Shown: one piece after another, positions 35,105 through 44,089 of the stretch
How the letters are laid out: each line of letters starts with the position of its first letter
How positions within the stretch are numbered: the first letter of the stretch is position 1
Origin: Solirubrobacteraceae bacterium
GTDB taxonomy: Bacteria; Actinomycetota; Thermoleophilia; Solirubrobacterales; Solirubrobacteraceae
Length of the DNA stretch: 64,000 nucleotides
NCBI GenBank assembly: GCA_025449845.1
Contig: JANWIP010000034.1
Span: forward strand, 1 to 64,000
Direction: 5' to 3'
The notes under the pieces: model-generated
What the model was told of the DNA's origin: nothing
Database searches by the model: none
The model's input: the letters and a program-made list of their open reading frames with translations, nothing else
Program-made: the position numbers and the translations under genes

Positions 35105-36727
35105 TCAGCCGTAGTAGCGCGAGATGGTGAGCGTCTCGGCGAACAACCCGTGGGCCATGGCGAGCACGACGAGCAGCGCGCCGAGCAGAGGCGCCCAGCG
35201 CCGCGGCAGCGCATTCGCGGCAAGCACGATAAAGAGCCCATAGAAGACAAGCAGCGGGAAGATGTAGCGGGCCTGCTCAAAAGGCACGCCGTTGACCAAG
35301 CGATAGCGAATGCCCGCGTAACCAATGGCCCCCAGCAGACCCAAGGCCATGACGCCAAAGCAGGCAAACATCGGCAGCGATGGACGCAGCACCCCCCGCA
35401 GCCGCACCACCCCCACCAGCGCCAGCACGGCCAGCGCGGCGAAGAGGTACTTGGCGAACGTATAGACCCAAAGCGGGAAGGTGTAGTCAAGCCAGCCGAA
35501 ATGCCCGATGGAGCCGTCAAGCCAGGTGCCGGTAAGCGCCGAGCCGGCGGGGAAGTAGGCGTGGTGCATGAAGGGCAGCCGCGGCAGATAAAGCTCCCAG
35601 GTGTAGTCGAGCGTTTCGCGCAGCGTCACGGCATGCCCCCCCGGGGCGGTGGGGTTGACAGAGGCCACCTCAAGCCCGCCCCCCGTGAGCCCGCCGCGAT
35701 GCCAGACGTGCACGTTCATGACCGCATACACGGCGACGGGAATCAAGATAATCGCCGCGGCCGCCAGCAGCGGACGCAGCGCCTGCCCGACACCCCGCCA
35801 CCGCGCTCGCCCAACCCCCCGCGCCTGCCCAACCCCCCGCGCCTGCCCGACACCCGGCGTCTCCCCAACGCCGGGCCGCCGCGCCTCGCGCCAGCCGAGC
35901 AGCGCCAGCGCCAAGGCGATCCCGGGTAGGAAGGCGATGAAGGTGAGCTTGCCCAGCACGCCAGCCACAACGGCGAGGCCGATGAGGACGCCGCGGCGCA
36001 GCGTGAGCCCGTGGCGCCAGGCGCGCAGCAGCATGAAGAAGGTGGCGGCAGAGGCGAAGAACAACAGGTTGTCACCCTGCACGCCGGCGGCGATGAAGCA
36101 GAAGGTGGGCTGAAAGGCGACGACAAGCGCGCCGACGGTCCAGGCCCAAGGCGCGCGCGGCAGGAGCTCGCGCAGGAAGAGGAACACCAAGAGCACGGTG
36201 CAGGCCGCGAGCAGCGCCGAGAGCAGTCGCATCATCTCCAGGCGAAAGAGGATGTTGTGCGAAGGCGAGAGCCAGTAAGGCACAGCCTCAAGCGCGTAGT
36301 AGAGCGGCGGCTGGTTGGTGATGGAGGTCGACCCGCCGGTCCCGACGGGACTGGGATGCTGCGCCAGCGCTTCGTGCAGACCCTGGTTTTCGGCACTCGT
36401 GAAGATGCCCCGCATCTGCGCGCGGCCGATGGTGTCGCCGAAGAAGAGCCCGGCGATCGCGGAGTACTCCTCGGGGGAGTACTGCAAGGTGTTCTGCTCC
36501 GGCGGCAGCTTGCCGGTCTCGGCCACGTACTGGGCGTAGGCGAAATGCGAGATCTCATCGGGCACCTGGAAAGGCGGCACGACCACCGTCCAGATGGCGC
36601 AGTTGACGAGCGCGATCAGAAAGCAGGCCCAGCCGGCGCGCGGAACGCGTCGCAGCTGAGACAGGGCGCCTCGCGTGAGACGCCGCGCATTCGACTGTGA
36701 CGCGGAGGAGCTGGCGAGCGCGTTCAC
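35105..36727 (-). CDS. DUF2142-family membrane protein (GT-C-like)
   Basis: This 540-residue protein has about 11 membrane helices. 'VVPPFQVPDEISHFAYAQYVAETGKLP' after helix 1 is the DUF2142 signature, with the PDE motif placed like the catalytic Asp of GT-C enzymes; 'TNQPPLYYAL' follows in the same external loop. Likely role: a polyprenyl-linked sugar transferase. A cytosolic loop (residues ~285-315) is expanded by tandem GVGQAR-like repeats, see 35781. It is last in a three-gene chain with 4-nt overlaps. Confidence 0.8.
   Translation of the reverse strand: MNALASSSASQSNARRLTRGALSQLRRVPRAGWACFLIALVNCAIWTVVVPPFQVPDEISHFAYAQYVAETGKLPPEQNTLQYSPEEYSAIAGLFFGDTIGRAQMRGIFTSAENQGLHEALAQHPSPVGTGGSTSITNQPPLYYALEAVPYWLSPSHNILFRLEMMRLLSALLAACTVLLVFLFLRELLPRAPWAWTVGALVVAFQPTFCFIAAGVQGDNLLFFASAATFFMLLRAWRHGLTLRRGVLIGLAVVAGVLGKLTFIAFLPGIALALALLGWREARRPGVGETPGVGQARGVGQARGVGRARWRGVGQALRPLLAAAAIILIPVAVYAVMNVHVWHRGGLTGGGLEVASVNPTAPGGHAVTLRETLDYTWELYLPRLPFMHHAYFPAGSALTGTWLDGSIGHFGWLDYTFPLWVYTFAKYLFAALAVLALVGVVRLRGVLRPSLPMFACFGVMALGLLGAIGYAGIRYRLVNGVPFEQARYIFPLLVFYGLFIVLAANALPRRWAPLLGALLVVLAMAHGLFAETLTISRYYG
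35781..35870 (-). repeat. 18-bp coding repeat in the DUF2142 gene
   Basis: Imperfect units of about 18 bp around GCGCCTGCCCAACCCCCC repeat four to five times and encode GVGQAR-type hexapeptides in a predicted cytosolic loop. Unit length is a multiple of three, so copy changes keep the frame. Confidence 0.8.
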
Positions 36728-37380
36728 GCCCTGGCCTCCCGCCGCAGCTCATGCAGCAGTAGACGGATGGCCGCGATCCAGACGCCGAGCAGCATGAGCG
36801 CGAGCACGGGCAGCGTCCAGTCCCCGAACACGTAGGCCTTGCCGAGCCCGAAGCGATGGTCAAGCGAGGGCAGCAGCTGCCACCACGATTCGTTGCCGCT
36901 GCGCAGATACAGGACGCTGACGCGCCCCCCCTGCTGCTTGCCGTTGACGAGCTCGGTGGCGGCAGCGATGGGACTGCCCTCGCCACCGAAGACGACGGTG
37001 GAGTGCCCACCGACGTGCAAACAGAAGCTGTTCGCTTCACCAGAGGCCACGCGATGGATGGGAATGATGATGGGCCCCTCCTTGCCCCCGGCGGCGAGCG
37101 AGCCCGTGGCCACCGTGCCGGAAGGTCCACCAAAGCTAAGGCCCAGAGCGGGCACAGGCCGTCCGTAGGTGCCGATCAGCAGCTGCGCGCGCGCAGCATC
37201 GACGGGCAGGGGCACGATCGGCTGGCAGACGTTGCCACCGCCAGGCACGGTGGCCGCAAAAGACACGGGGCTTACGTGGTCACTGCCGGTACCGCGAGGC
37301 GCGCTGCCGGACATATCCAGCACAAGCACCGCGAGCACGAGCAGCAGCGCGAGGCCGAGAACGAGGCGGCCGGCTGTCAA
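36724..37380 (-). CDS. Membrane-anchored hypothetical protein with two flanking helices
   Basis: This 218-residue protein has an N-terminal helix (about 4-21), an extracytoplasmic beta-rich domain ('CQPIVPLPVDAARAQLLIGT', 'GPIIIPIHRV', 'CLHVGGHSTVVFGG') with two Cys that may form a disulfide, and a C-terminal helix (about 190-208). This layout is found beside DUF2142 proteins in actinobacteria, where it may sense or present glycans; function is not established. It overlaps both neighbours by 4 nt. Confidence 0.7.
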   Translation of the reverse strand: MTAGRLVLGLALLLVLAVLVLDMSGSAPRGTGSDHVSPVSFAATVPGGGNVCQPIVPLPVDAARAQLLIGTYGRPVPALGLSFGGPSGTVATGSLAAGGKEGPIIIPIHRVASGEANSFCLHVGGHSTVVFGGEGSPIAAATELVNGKQQGGRVSVLYLRSGNESWWQLLPSLDHRFGLGKAYVFGDWTLPVLALMLLGVWIAAIRLLLHELRREARA

Positions 37381-38552
37381 CCGCGGCGCAGTCCGAGGAT
37401 CGAGAGCAGGAAGGAAGAGAAGAAGATTTGGATGCCGACGATCATCAAGGAGGCACCGATGATCGCCATGCGTTCATCAGAGAGCGAACCAAACCCGTGC
37501 GAGATCCAGGTGGCAAGGATGACGCCGCCCATGACGGCCCCCACCAACATGAAGGCCCCGCCCAGCAGCAGTCCATGCTCCAGGCGCAGCCGCGCACGCA
37601 TGCGGTCAAACCAAGGATCGCGCTCGCCCATGAAATAGGTGCCGTAGGCATGCGCGCAGAGCCCGAGCCCGACAACCTGGGTGCCGACGATCATCAAGAG
37701 CGCGCTGCCGATCAAGGCATGGATCCCCCAGGTGCGCCCAAACAGATCAAGGCCGGAGCCGATCAGCAGGGTGAACAAGGTCCCCACCCCAGCAAGCACG
37801 GCGCCGGGCAAGATGAAGAGATGCGTAGGCGAGTGCACCAAAAGAAAGCGCAGGTGCCGCCAACCGTCGCGGAAGCTGGAGAGCTTGCTCTCGCCCCCGC
37901 GCGGGTGATATTCGATCGGAAACTCGGCGATGCGCAGGTTCTCCTTGGAGGCGCGAATAACCATCTCGGAGGCGAACTCCATGCCGGTAGTGCGCAGATC
38001 GAGGCGCTCAAGCGCCTCGCGGCGCACGGCGCGCATGCCGCAGTGCGCGTCGTTGATGCCGGTGCGGAACAAAAAATTAAGCAGCCCCGTGAGCAGAGGA
38101 TTACCGACGTAGCGGTGCAGCCAAGGCATGGCACCAGGCTGGATGTTGTCCATGCGATCGCCAATCGCCATCTCGGCGCCCGCTTCCAGCGCGGCGACAA
38201 AACGAGGGATGTCATCGAAGTCGTAGGTCAGATCGGCGTCGGCCATGACGATGTAGCGCCCGCGCGAGGCGGCAAAGCCCGCGAGGTAGGCGCTGCCGTA
38301 GCCGCGCCGCGTCTCAAGCACAACGCGAGCACCGGCGGCCTGCGCAAGCGCGGCGGAGTCATCGCTGGAGCCGTTGTCGGCGACGACGACCTCGCCAACG
38401 ACCTCCATGCGCTCAAGCACGCGGCGCGCGGCGAGCACGCACTGCTCGATGTTCGCGGCCTCGTTGAGACAGGGGATGACGACGGAGACAAGCGTCTCAA
38501 CCCGCTCGTCATGAGCGAGGACTGGGGTCCGTGTCTGCTGAAAGGTGCTCAT
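37377..38552 (-). CDS. Family 2 glycosyltransferase with C-terminal membrane helices
   Basis: This 391-residue protein has a DPM1/DPG-synthase-like GT2 domain ('SVVIPCLNEAANIEQCVLAA', 'VVADNGSSDDSAALA', 'VMADADLTYDF', 'DAHCGMRAVRREAL') followed by four hydrophobic helices (about 255-385). Such enzymes load hexoses onto polyprenyl phosphate. ATG 38552 is preferred because the GT2 fold begins about 20 residues later; the frame stays open for 445 codons upstream but that part is Arg/Pro-rich noise antisense to the next gene. First gene of the chain ending at 35105. Confidence 0.88.
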   Translation of the reverse strand: MSTFQQTRTPVLAHDERVETLVSVVIPCLNEAANIEQCVLAARRVLERMEVVGEVVVADNGSSDDSAALAQAAGARVVLETRRGYGSAYLAGFAASRGRYIVMADADLTYDFDDIPRFVAALEAGAEMAIGDRMDNIQPGAMPWLHRYVGNPLLTGLLNFLFRTGINDAHCGMRAVRREALERLDLRTTGMEFASEMVIRASKENLRIAEFPIEYHPRGGESKLSSFRDGWRHLRFLLVHSPTHLFILPGAVLAGVGTLFTLLIGSGLDLFGRTWGIHALIGSALLMIVGTQVVGLGLCAHAYGTYFMGERDPWFDRMRARLRLEHGLLLGGAFMLVGAVMGGVILATWISHGFGSLSDERMAIIGASLMIVGIQIFFSSFLLSILGLRRG

Positions 38553-38683
38553 ATCTCCGGCCGAAGGCGCCCGCGTAGGGGGAGAAGACGCCCAGGCAAA
38601 CCCATATAACCCGCCACAAGGGGAAAAGTGGCGCGCTTGCGCCCAGGATCCTACCGCACAGGTCCCGATACCCTGAGGCGCGC

Positions 38684-39880
38684 ATGCGTATCTGCATCGT
38701 CTACGACTGCCTGTACCCGCACACGGTAGGCGGCGCGGAGCGCTGGTACCGCGAGCTGGCGCAGCGCTTGGCAGAGGACGGCCACGAGGTGACGTACGTG
38801 ACGATGCGCCAGTGGCAGCGCGGCGAGCGCGCCCAGATCGACCCACGCGTACGCGTCGTGACGGCAGCCCCGCGCATGGCCCTGTACACGCGCGAGGGCC
38901 GCCGCCGCATCCTGCCCCCACTGGTGTTCGGCCTCGGCGTGCTGGCCCACCTACTGCGCGCGCGGCGGAGCTATGAGGTGGTACACACCTGCTCGTTCCC
39001 CTACTTTCCGCTGCTGGCCGCGGCGGCGGTCCGCCCGCTGGGGCGCTATGGGTTGGTGGTGGACTGGTTCGAGGTGTGGTCGCGCAGCTACTGGCGCGAC
39101 TACCTCGGCGGCCTACAGGGCTGGATCGGCGCGCTGGTGCAGCGCTTGTGTGTGCGTGTGCCCCAGCGCGCGTTCTGCTTCTCAGAGCTGCACCTGAGAC
39201 GTCTGGAGGAGGAAGGATTGGTTGGGCCGCGTGCTGTGTTGCGAGGGCTGAGCGTGGGCTCCCAGGCGCACAGCGCGATTGCGGCCGAGCAGCTCGTTGT
39301 GTTTGCGGGAAGACTGATTCCCGAGAAGCGGACGCTGCTCGGGGTTGCGGCAGTGGCGCTGGCGACCCCACGCGTGCCGGGCCTGCGCGCAGTCTTCTAC
39401 GGCGATGGCCCCGAGCGCGAGGCACTGCAGCGGGCGATCGTGGAGCACGGCCTGAGCGAGACAGTGCAGGCCCCCGGCTTCGCCGAATCAGAGCTGCTGG
39501 AGCAGGACATGCGCAGAGCGCTGTGCGTGCTGCTGCCCTCGCGCCGGGAGGGCTACGGCCTGGTGGTGGTAGAGGCATCGGCCCACGCGACGCCGGCGGT
39601 GGTAGTGGCAGGCGAGGACAACGCGGCGGTAGAGCTGGTGGAGGATGGAGTGAACGGAGTGATAGCCGTAGACGATGCCCCCGAGACGGTGGCGCAGGCG
39701 ATCGTGCGCGTGCACGAGCTGGGAATGGCGTTGCGCGAGAGCACGGCGCAGTGGTACGCCCAGCACGCGCAGGAACTCTCACTTGAGTCCTCGCTAGCGG
39801 CGGTGCTGGCGAGCTATCGCGGCGGCGGCGCGCAACCCCAGGGCACAGGCGCCCTGGGCAAGCCAAATGCGCGGGCATAA
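38684..39880 (+). CDS. Family 4 glycosyltransferase
   Basis: This 398-residue GT-B enzyme opens MRICIVYDCLYPHTVGGAERWYRELA, a glycine-rich loop common to GT4 proteins. The C-terminal lobe has 'LVVFAGRLIPEKR', 'VFYGDGPERE' and 'LLPSRREGYGLVVVEASAHATPAVV', with the E-x7-E sugar-nucleotide site. TACCCT (38669-38674) lies 9 nt before the ATG. Its last 67 bp overlap the 3' end of the next, oppositely oriented GT4 gene. Confidence 0.9.
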   Translation: MRICIVYDCLYPHTVGGAERWYRELAQRLAEDGHEVTYVTMRQWQRGERAQIDPRVRVVTAAPRMALYTREGRRRILPPLVFGLGVLAHLLRARRSYEVVHTCSFPYFPLLAAAAVRPLGRYGLVVDWFEVWSRSYWRDYLGGLQGWIGALVQRLCVRVPQRAFCFSELHLRRLEEEGLVGPRAVLRGLSVGSQAHSAIAAEQLVVFAGRLIPEKRTLLGVAAVALATPRVPGLRAVFYGDGPEREALQRAIVEHGLSETVQAPGFAESELLEQDMRRALCVLLPSRREGYGLVVVEASAHATPAVVVAGEDNAAVELVEDGVNGVIAVDDAPETVAQAIVRVHELGMALRESTAQWYAQHAQELSLESSLAAVLASYRGGGAQPQGTGALGKPNARA

Positions 39881-40983
39881 CTGTCAAGCGTGCCGCGCGC
39901 GGTGGCCTGCCAGGTGAACTGCTTGACCCGCTCGCTGCCGCGAGCGATCAGGTCCCCACGCAGCGCCCGATCGCTGAGCAGCCGCTCGATCGCGGCACTG
40001 ACCTCGGCCTGGTCGTGAGGATCGAACAGCAGCGCAGCGTCGCCCACGACCTCGGGCAGCGAGGAGGCGTTACTGCAAGCAACCGGCACCCCGCGATCCA
40101 TGGCCTCCAGCACGGGCAGCCCAAACCCCTCGTATAACGAAGGGAACAGAAAAGCCTTCACCAGCGACCACAACCCCTCCAAATCCTCCTCTGAAATCCA
40201 CTCCAGAAAACGCACATCGGCGGTGAGCCCCTGCGCGGTGACCTGCTCGCGCAGCTCGCGCTCGTGCTCGGTGGGATAACCGGGCAGCACGAGGATCGGC
40301 CGGCGCGCGGGGTCGATGCCAGCAAGCGCCCCGATGAGCATCGCCAGGTTCTTGTGCGGCCGCTTAGCAGAGAGGCTAAGGATCACATCGCGCTCGCCGA
40401 GCTCCAGGCGCTGGCGCACCTGCGCCTCGGGCGCCGGGGCAAGGCGCCGAGGCGTGCCAAGACCGAGCGGCACGACATCGATCTTGGCGGCATTGGCGCC
40501 GAGCATCTGCACGAGATCCTGCTGGGTGCTGTGTGCATCAACCATCACGCGATGAGCGCTCCTGACGGCGCCGGGCACGAGCAGGCGCATGCCCCGATCG
40601 CGCAGCCCCGCATGGGTCTCAGGGAAGCGAGCGTAGATGATGTCGTGCACGGTGACGACGCGCCGGTAAGGCCCCCAGACGGGCGCGATGCTGGCGAGCG
40701 AGTGCAGCAGCTGCACGTTGTGGCGTCGGGCCAGCGGCGGCAGCAAGACCTGGTCGCCGAGCACCCACTGCGGGCGGCTGGCGGCTTTGATGGGCACGGT
40801 GACGGCGGGCATGATCTCCCCCCAAGGCCCGTCCTTGGCCGCCGCGGCCTCGCGGTTGATGAACGCCGTGAACCGCACACCGGGGGCGGCCTTGAGCAAT
40901 TCGGGCAGCAGCTCGCGCGCGACGACCTCCATGCCGCCGGTCTCGCCGGGCACGAGGTAGATGAGGTTCAGGCCGACGTGCAT
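39814..40983 (-). CDS. Family 4 glycosyltransferase
   Basis: This 389-residue GT-B protein starts [26 protein letters not shown]. '[19 protein letters not shown]', '[15 protein letters not shown]' and '[27 protein letters not shown]' form the donor site of GT4 mannosyl/glucosyl transferases. ATG 40983 is chosen: a palindromic TAGCCT box lies 10 nt upstream, and an apparent longer frame runs into the divergent gene. Converges on and overlaps the GT4 gene at 38684. Confidence 0.9.
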   Translation of the reverse strand: MHVGLNLIYLVPGETGGMEVVARELLPELLKAAPGVRFTAFINREAAAAKDGPWGEIMPAVTVPIKAASRPQWVLGDQVLLPPLARRHNVQLLHSLASIAPVWGPYRRVVTVHDIIYARFPETHAGLRDRGMRLLVPGAVRSAHRVMVDAHSTQQDLVQMLGANAAKIDVVPLGLGTPRRLAPAPEAQVRQRLELGERDVILSLSAKRPHKNLAMLIGALAGIDPARRPILVLPGYPTEHERELREQVTAQGLTADVRFLEWISEEDLEGLWSLVKAFLFPSLYEGFGLPVLEAMDRGVPVACSNASSLPEVVGDAALLFDPHDQAEVSAAIERLLSDRALRGDLIARGSERVKQFTWQATARGTLDSYARAFGLPRAPVPWGCAPPPR

Positions 40984-40993
40984 GAGGTCGTTG

Positions 40994-41003
40994 AGGCTAG
41001 CCT
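40994..41003. promoter_or_regulatory. Palindromic -10 element shared by two divergent GT4 genes
   Basis: AGGCTAGCCT reads the same on both strands and gives TAGCCT in each direction: 6 nt before the GTG at 41010 and 10 nt before the ATG at 40983. The whole divergent gap is only 26 bp, so both genes likely start transcription at or near their start codons and compete for the same site. Confidence 0.5.
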
Positions 41004-41009
41004 GTTGTT

Positions 41010-42266
41010 GTGGATATCCCCACTTCGCCAACAGCCACAGGCATCCCCCCCGCCAGCGCCCCGGAAGGGCGAATACCTGCGAGGCGGTCACTCTGCATCG
41101 GCATTGACGCGCGCGCTGCCGCGGAGGTTCCCGCCGGGCGGGGGAGAGTGGTGCGCGAGATGTTGCGCGCGTTGTCGAAGCTCGATGATCCTCATCGCTA
41201 CATCCTCTACGCACGTGAGATCTGGGGGAAGGGGGAGCTTGACAAGCGTTTTCAATGGCGCCTGATGGAAACGGGAGACCCGTGGTGGCATCGGCGCGCC
41301 GCACGCGAGGCGAACGAAGACTGCGATGTGTTCTTGTCGAGCAACTCGTATCTGACGAGCCGCTTCCTGCGCATCCCGAGCGTGGCGATCGTGCACGATC
41401 TGACGACCTTCGAGCCGGCGATGCAGGCCAAACGCACCTCGCGCGCGATCGAGCGATTGACCCTGGGCATGGCGGTGCGCCGCTCGGCAAAGTTGCTGGC
41501 GGTGTCGCAGGCCACGGCGGAGGCACTGATCGGGCGCTTCCCAGGTGCGGCCTCGCGCACGGTGGTGGCGCCGCTAGGCGTGGCGAGCGAGCTGACCGCA
41601 GCGGGCAATGGCGCCAACGGTGCGGCGCCCGCGGGCTACGGCGCCCGGCTCGACCCGACGGAGGCCGCCGCGCTTCCTCCCCCAGGCTTCGTGCTGGCAG
41701 TGGGCACCCTGGAGCCCCGCAAAAACCTGCCGCGCTTGGTAGAGGCGTACACGGCGATGCCCGAAGAGCTTCAATCGCGCCACCCGCTGGTGGTCGTGGG
41801 AGCCCTAGGCTGGGAGACGAACGGCACGCTGCGAGCGCTGGAGTCCCTAGGCGAGCGCTGCACGATGCTCGGCTACGTCTCAGACGCGGCGCTGGCGGAG
41901 CTATATCGCTGCTGCGCAGTCTTCTGCTACCCCTCGCTAGGAGAGGGCTTCGGCCTGCCGGTGCTGGAGGCGATGGCGGCAGGCGCGGTGGTGCTGACAT
42001 CAGACGTGTCCTCGCTGCCGGAGGTCGGCGGCGAGGCGGTGGCCTACGCGAACCCCACCGAGGTGCCGGCCATCAGCGCCCAACTGCAACGCCTGCTGGG
42101 CGATGAAGCGCTGCGCGCGGAGCTCTCCAGACGCGCCCGCGCCCGCGCGGGGGAGTTCTCGTGGGAGAGCTTCGCGGAGACCGTGCTGGCGGTGCTGGAG
42201 GAGGCCGCGGGAGTAGCCGAGGGCGCGGGGCGCACCGCCTCACCTGTTCCGGCAGCGCGCGTCTGA
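41010..42266 (+). CDS. Family 4 glycosyltransferase
   Basis: This 418-residue GT-B enzyme has 'CIGIDARAAAEVPAGRGRVVREML' near the start, 'VAIVHDLTTFEPAMQAKR', 'VLAVGTLEPRKNLPRLVEAY' and '[26 protein letters not shown]', as in mannosyltransferases of WbaZ/MtfB type. Start GTG with about 26 residues before the fold; ends in an Ala/Val-rich tail. It closes the second glycan block. Donor sugar cannot be deduced. Confidence 0.9.
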   Translation: MDIPTSPTATGIPPASAPEGRIPARRSLCIGIDARAAAEVPAGRGRVVREMLRALSKLDDPHRYILYAREIWGKGELDKRFQWRLMETGDPWWHRRAAREANEDCDVFLSSNSYLTSRFLRIPSVAIVHDLTTFEPAMQAKRTSRAIERLTLGMAVRRSAKLLAVSQATAEALIGRFPGAASRTVVAPLGVASELTAAGNGANGAAPAGYGARLDPTEAAALPPPGFVLAVGTLEPRKNLPRLVEAYTAMPEELQSRHPLVVVGALGWETNGTLRALESLGERCTMLGYVSDAALAELYRCCAVFCYPSLGEGFGLPVLEAMAAGAVVLTSDVSSLPEVGGEAVAYANPTEVPAISAQLQRLLGDEALRAELSRRARARAGEFSWESFAETVLAVLEEAAGVAEGAGRTASPVPAARV

Positions 42267-42395
42267 GCTACCCCAGCAAAGCTCCGGTCAAGTGCTCCGG
42301 GCGGTCCTCTGCGCGGCTCTGGGACAAGACTCCTTCATACGCGATTCATACTCCGCGCCGCCTGAATTCCAGCCCAGGGGCTCAATTGTCCCGCG

Positions 42396-42776
42396 ATGAG
42401 CCGAATCATGATCAGCGAGCCACACCCGGGCGTACGCCTGATGCTCAAACGGATGGTCGCGCGTCTGGGCCACGAGCCGGTGACAGCCGAACCGCGGCCA
42501 ACCCCGGCACAGCTGCGTAGCGCGGACGTGTTGCTGCTTGAGCCACGGGTCCCATCCGGCGTAAGCCTGGCACGCACTGCACGCGCGGCCAACCCCGGGG
42601 TGGCGATCGTCTGCGCTGGCATTGCGGCCCCTTTGGTGGAGCTGTCCCAACTAGAACCGAATCTGGCCGCGATCGTCGGGCGGCCGCTGGGGATCGAGCA
42701 ACTTGACGGTGCGATCCGGCGTGCTCTCGTACACGGCAATAGCCTGAGCTACCCCTTGAAGGTCGAAGCGCCGTAG
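42396..42776 (+). CDS. Degenerate response-regulator receiver domain protein
   Basis: This 126-residue protein has the size and pattern of a lone CheY-like receiver ('IMISEPHPGVRLMLKRMVARLGHE', 'ADVLLLEPRVPSG', 'IVCAGI', 'VGRPLGIEQLDGAIRRAL'). However the phospho-acceptor Asp is replaced in 'LLLEP' and the conserved Lys of the KP motif reads GRP, so normal phosphorylation is unlikely. It has no output domain and no adjacent kinase. Its 3' end overlaps the convergent hydratase gene by 28 bp. It may act through protein binding. Confidence 0.6.
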   Translation: MSRIMISEPHPGVRLMLKRMVARLGHEPVTAEPRPTPAQLRSADVLLLEPRVPSGVSLARTARAANPGVAIVCAGIAAPLVELSQLEPNLAAIVGRPLGIEQLDGAIRRALVHGNSLSYPLKVEAP

Positions 42777-43681
42777 TCCCCGAACGGCTCGTCGCGCTCG
42801 CGCACGGCCTCGCGGAAGCCGGCCTGCATGGCGCGCTGCTGGAAGGCATAGCCCTCGGCGGTGTGCCGCGTGATGCCGTCGAGCAGCGTGCCGAGCACCT
42901 GCGTGGTGTGCAGCCCCTGCGCGTAGAGGGACTGGTTGACAAGCAGCTTCATCATGCGCAACTGATTAATGGGCACCTGCGCGATGCGCTCCAACAGGAT
43001 CTCGGTGCGCTCCTGGAGCTGCTCCGCCGGCGGCGCCTCGATCGCCAGCCCCCACTCAAGCGCCTCGCTGCCGGAGAGGCTGTCGCCGGTGAAGAGCAGC
43101 CGCTTGGCGCGCTGCGCACCGAGTCGCTGCATCCACATCGAAGTGGTCGGTGACCCCCAGACGCGGGCGGGGGGATAGCCGATCTTGGCGTCCGCGGCGA
43201 TCACCAGCAGGTCCGAGCAGAGCGCCATGTCGGTGCCCCCAGCAACACAGAACCCATGCACCTTGCACACCACAGGCTTGCCGCAGTGAAACAGCGACAT
43301 GAAAGCACGGACGTTGCGGCTCATCATGGCGTAGTCCACCATCGCATCCCAGGTGCCCGCGGGATTGTGGTTGGCGGCCATCACGAGCGGATCGAGCGGC
43401 GAACCGGGTGGCGGCGCGGTTGGTGGCGAGTCGTCCGCCTGCTCGCCCATCGCGCCCTGCCCCTCGGCGCTCTCGACCAGGTCATAGCCCCCGCAGAACC
43501 CCTTGCCATTACCCGCCAGCGCGATCACGTGCACGGCGGGATCGAGGTCGGCCTGCTCGACGCACTGCTCCAGCTCGCCCACCAGCCCCCGCGTGATCCC
43601 GTTCCCCCGCTCGGGGCGGTTGAGCGTGATGCGGGCGATGCGATCGGTGACCTCGTAGGTCATGGTCCGCGGGGTGCTCAT
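42749..43681 (-). CDS. Enoyl-CoA hydratase/isomerase (crotonase) family
   Basis: This 310-residue protein has the crotonase fold: 'RIARITLNRPERGNGI', oxyanion-hole segment 'VIALAGNGKGFCGGYDL', and 'KPVVCKVHGFCVAGGTDMALCSDLLV'. A longer insert (about 73-115, with APPPGSPLDP) follows the first motif, and the usual catalytic Glu pair is not evident, so the reaction (hydration, isomerisation or C-C cleavage) is uncertain. Single gene; probably in acyl-CoA or aromatic degradation. Confidence 0.82.
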   Translation of the reverse strand: MSTPRTMTYEVTDRIARITLNRPERGNGITRGLVGELEQCVEQADLDPAVHVIALAGNGKGFCGGYDLVESAEGQGAMGEQADDSPPTAPPPGSPLDPLVMAANHNPAGTWDAMVDYAMMSRNVRAFMSLFHCGKPVVCKVHGFCVAGGTDMALCSDLLVIAADAKIGYPPARVWGSPTTSMWMQRLGAQRAKRLLFTGDSLSGSEALEWGLAIEAPPAEQLQERTEILLERIAQVPINQLRMMKLLVNQSLYAQGLHTTQVLGTLLDGITRHTAEGYAFQQRAMQAGFREAVRERDEPFGDYGASTFKG

Positions 43682-43774
43682 GCGAGGAAGTCTCCCATGC
43701 CTATCGCGCGAGGCGGTCTATCGAGTTGGTATGGAAGGTGTGGGCTCAGCGGGTATTCGTGGTACATCTTTCTT

Positions 43775-44038
43775 ATGACCTACATAGAGCAACAGGTCGC
43801 GGCGGAAGGCCGAGGTCGCTTAGTGCTGCTTTCGAGGGTGCGCGCCAAGCTTGGGCTGAAGCCGGTAAGCCGGAGGCTGTTGAGCGCCAGGAAGGGTGGA
43901 TCGCTGCGCATGGGTCGCTACCAAACGGTGGCTGAACGAAACCGTGGCCTGCTCGCAGGTCTCCCGACAGCGGGCGAGTCGACGGTTGATGAACTCTTTG
44001 AGCGCCGCAGCGAAGCGGCACGCGAGGATTGCGAATAA
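43775..44038 (+). CDS. Possible small hypothetical protein
   Basis: This 87-codon frame gives a basic N-terminal part ('RGRLVLLSRVRAKLGLKPVSRRLLSARKGG') and an acidic end ('STVDELFERRSEAAREDCE'), the polarity seen in some antitoxins, but no toxin follows and there is no clear ribosome site. It may be a remnant or a chance frame. Nothing else convincing lies between 43682 and 44089. Confidence 0.3.
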   Translation: MTYIEQQVAAEGRGRLVLLSRVRAKLGLKPVSRRLLSARKGGSLRMGRYQTVAERNRGLLAGLPTAGESTVDELFERRSEAAREDCE

Positions 44039-44089
44039 AGCACCGCGTGCGGGTTGATATTCGGCGCCGGCGCACCTGCGCCAGATCCG

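Noticed and set aside
38553-39887. N-terminal extension of the GT2 gene at 37377
   Set aside because: The open frame continues upstream but is antisense to the GT4 gene at 38684 and encodes Pro/Arg/Ser-rich sequence; the GT2 fold starts just after ATG 38552.
40984-42000. N-terminal extension of the minus-strand GT4 gene
   Set aside because: It is antisense to the GT4 gene at 41010 and lacks any domain; the conserved N-terminus begins at ATG 40983.
43256-43774. Upstream part of a 260-codon plus-strand frame
   Set aside because: It lies antisense to the crotonase gene; only the last 87 codons (from 43775) are free of overlap and are listed at low confidence.
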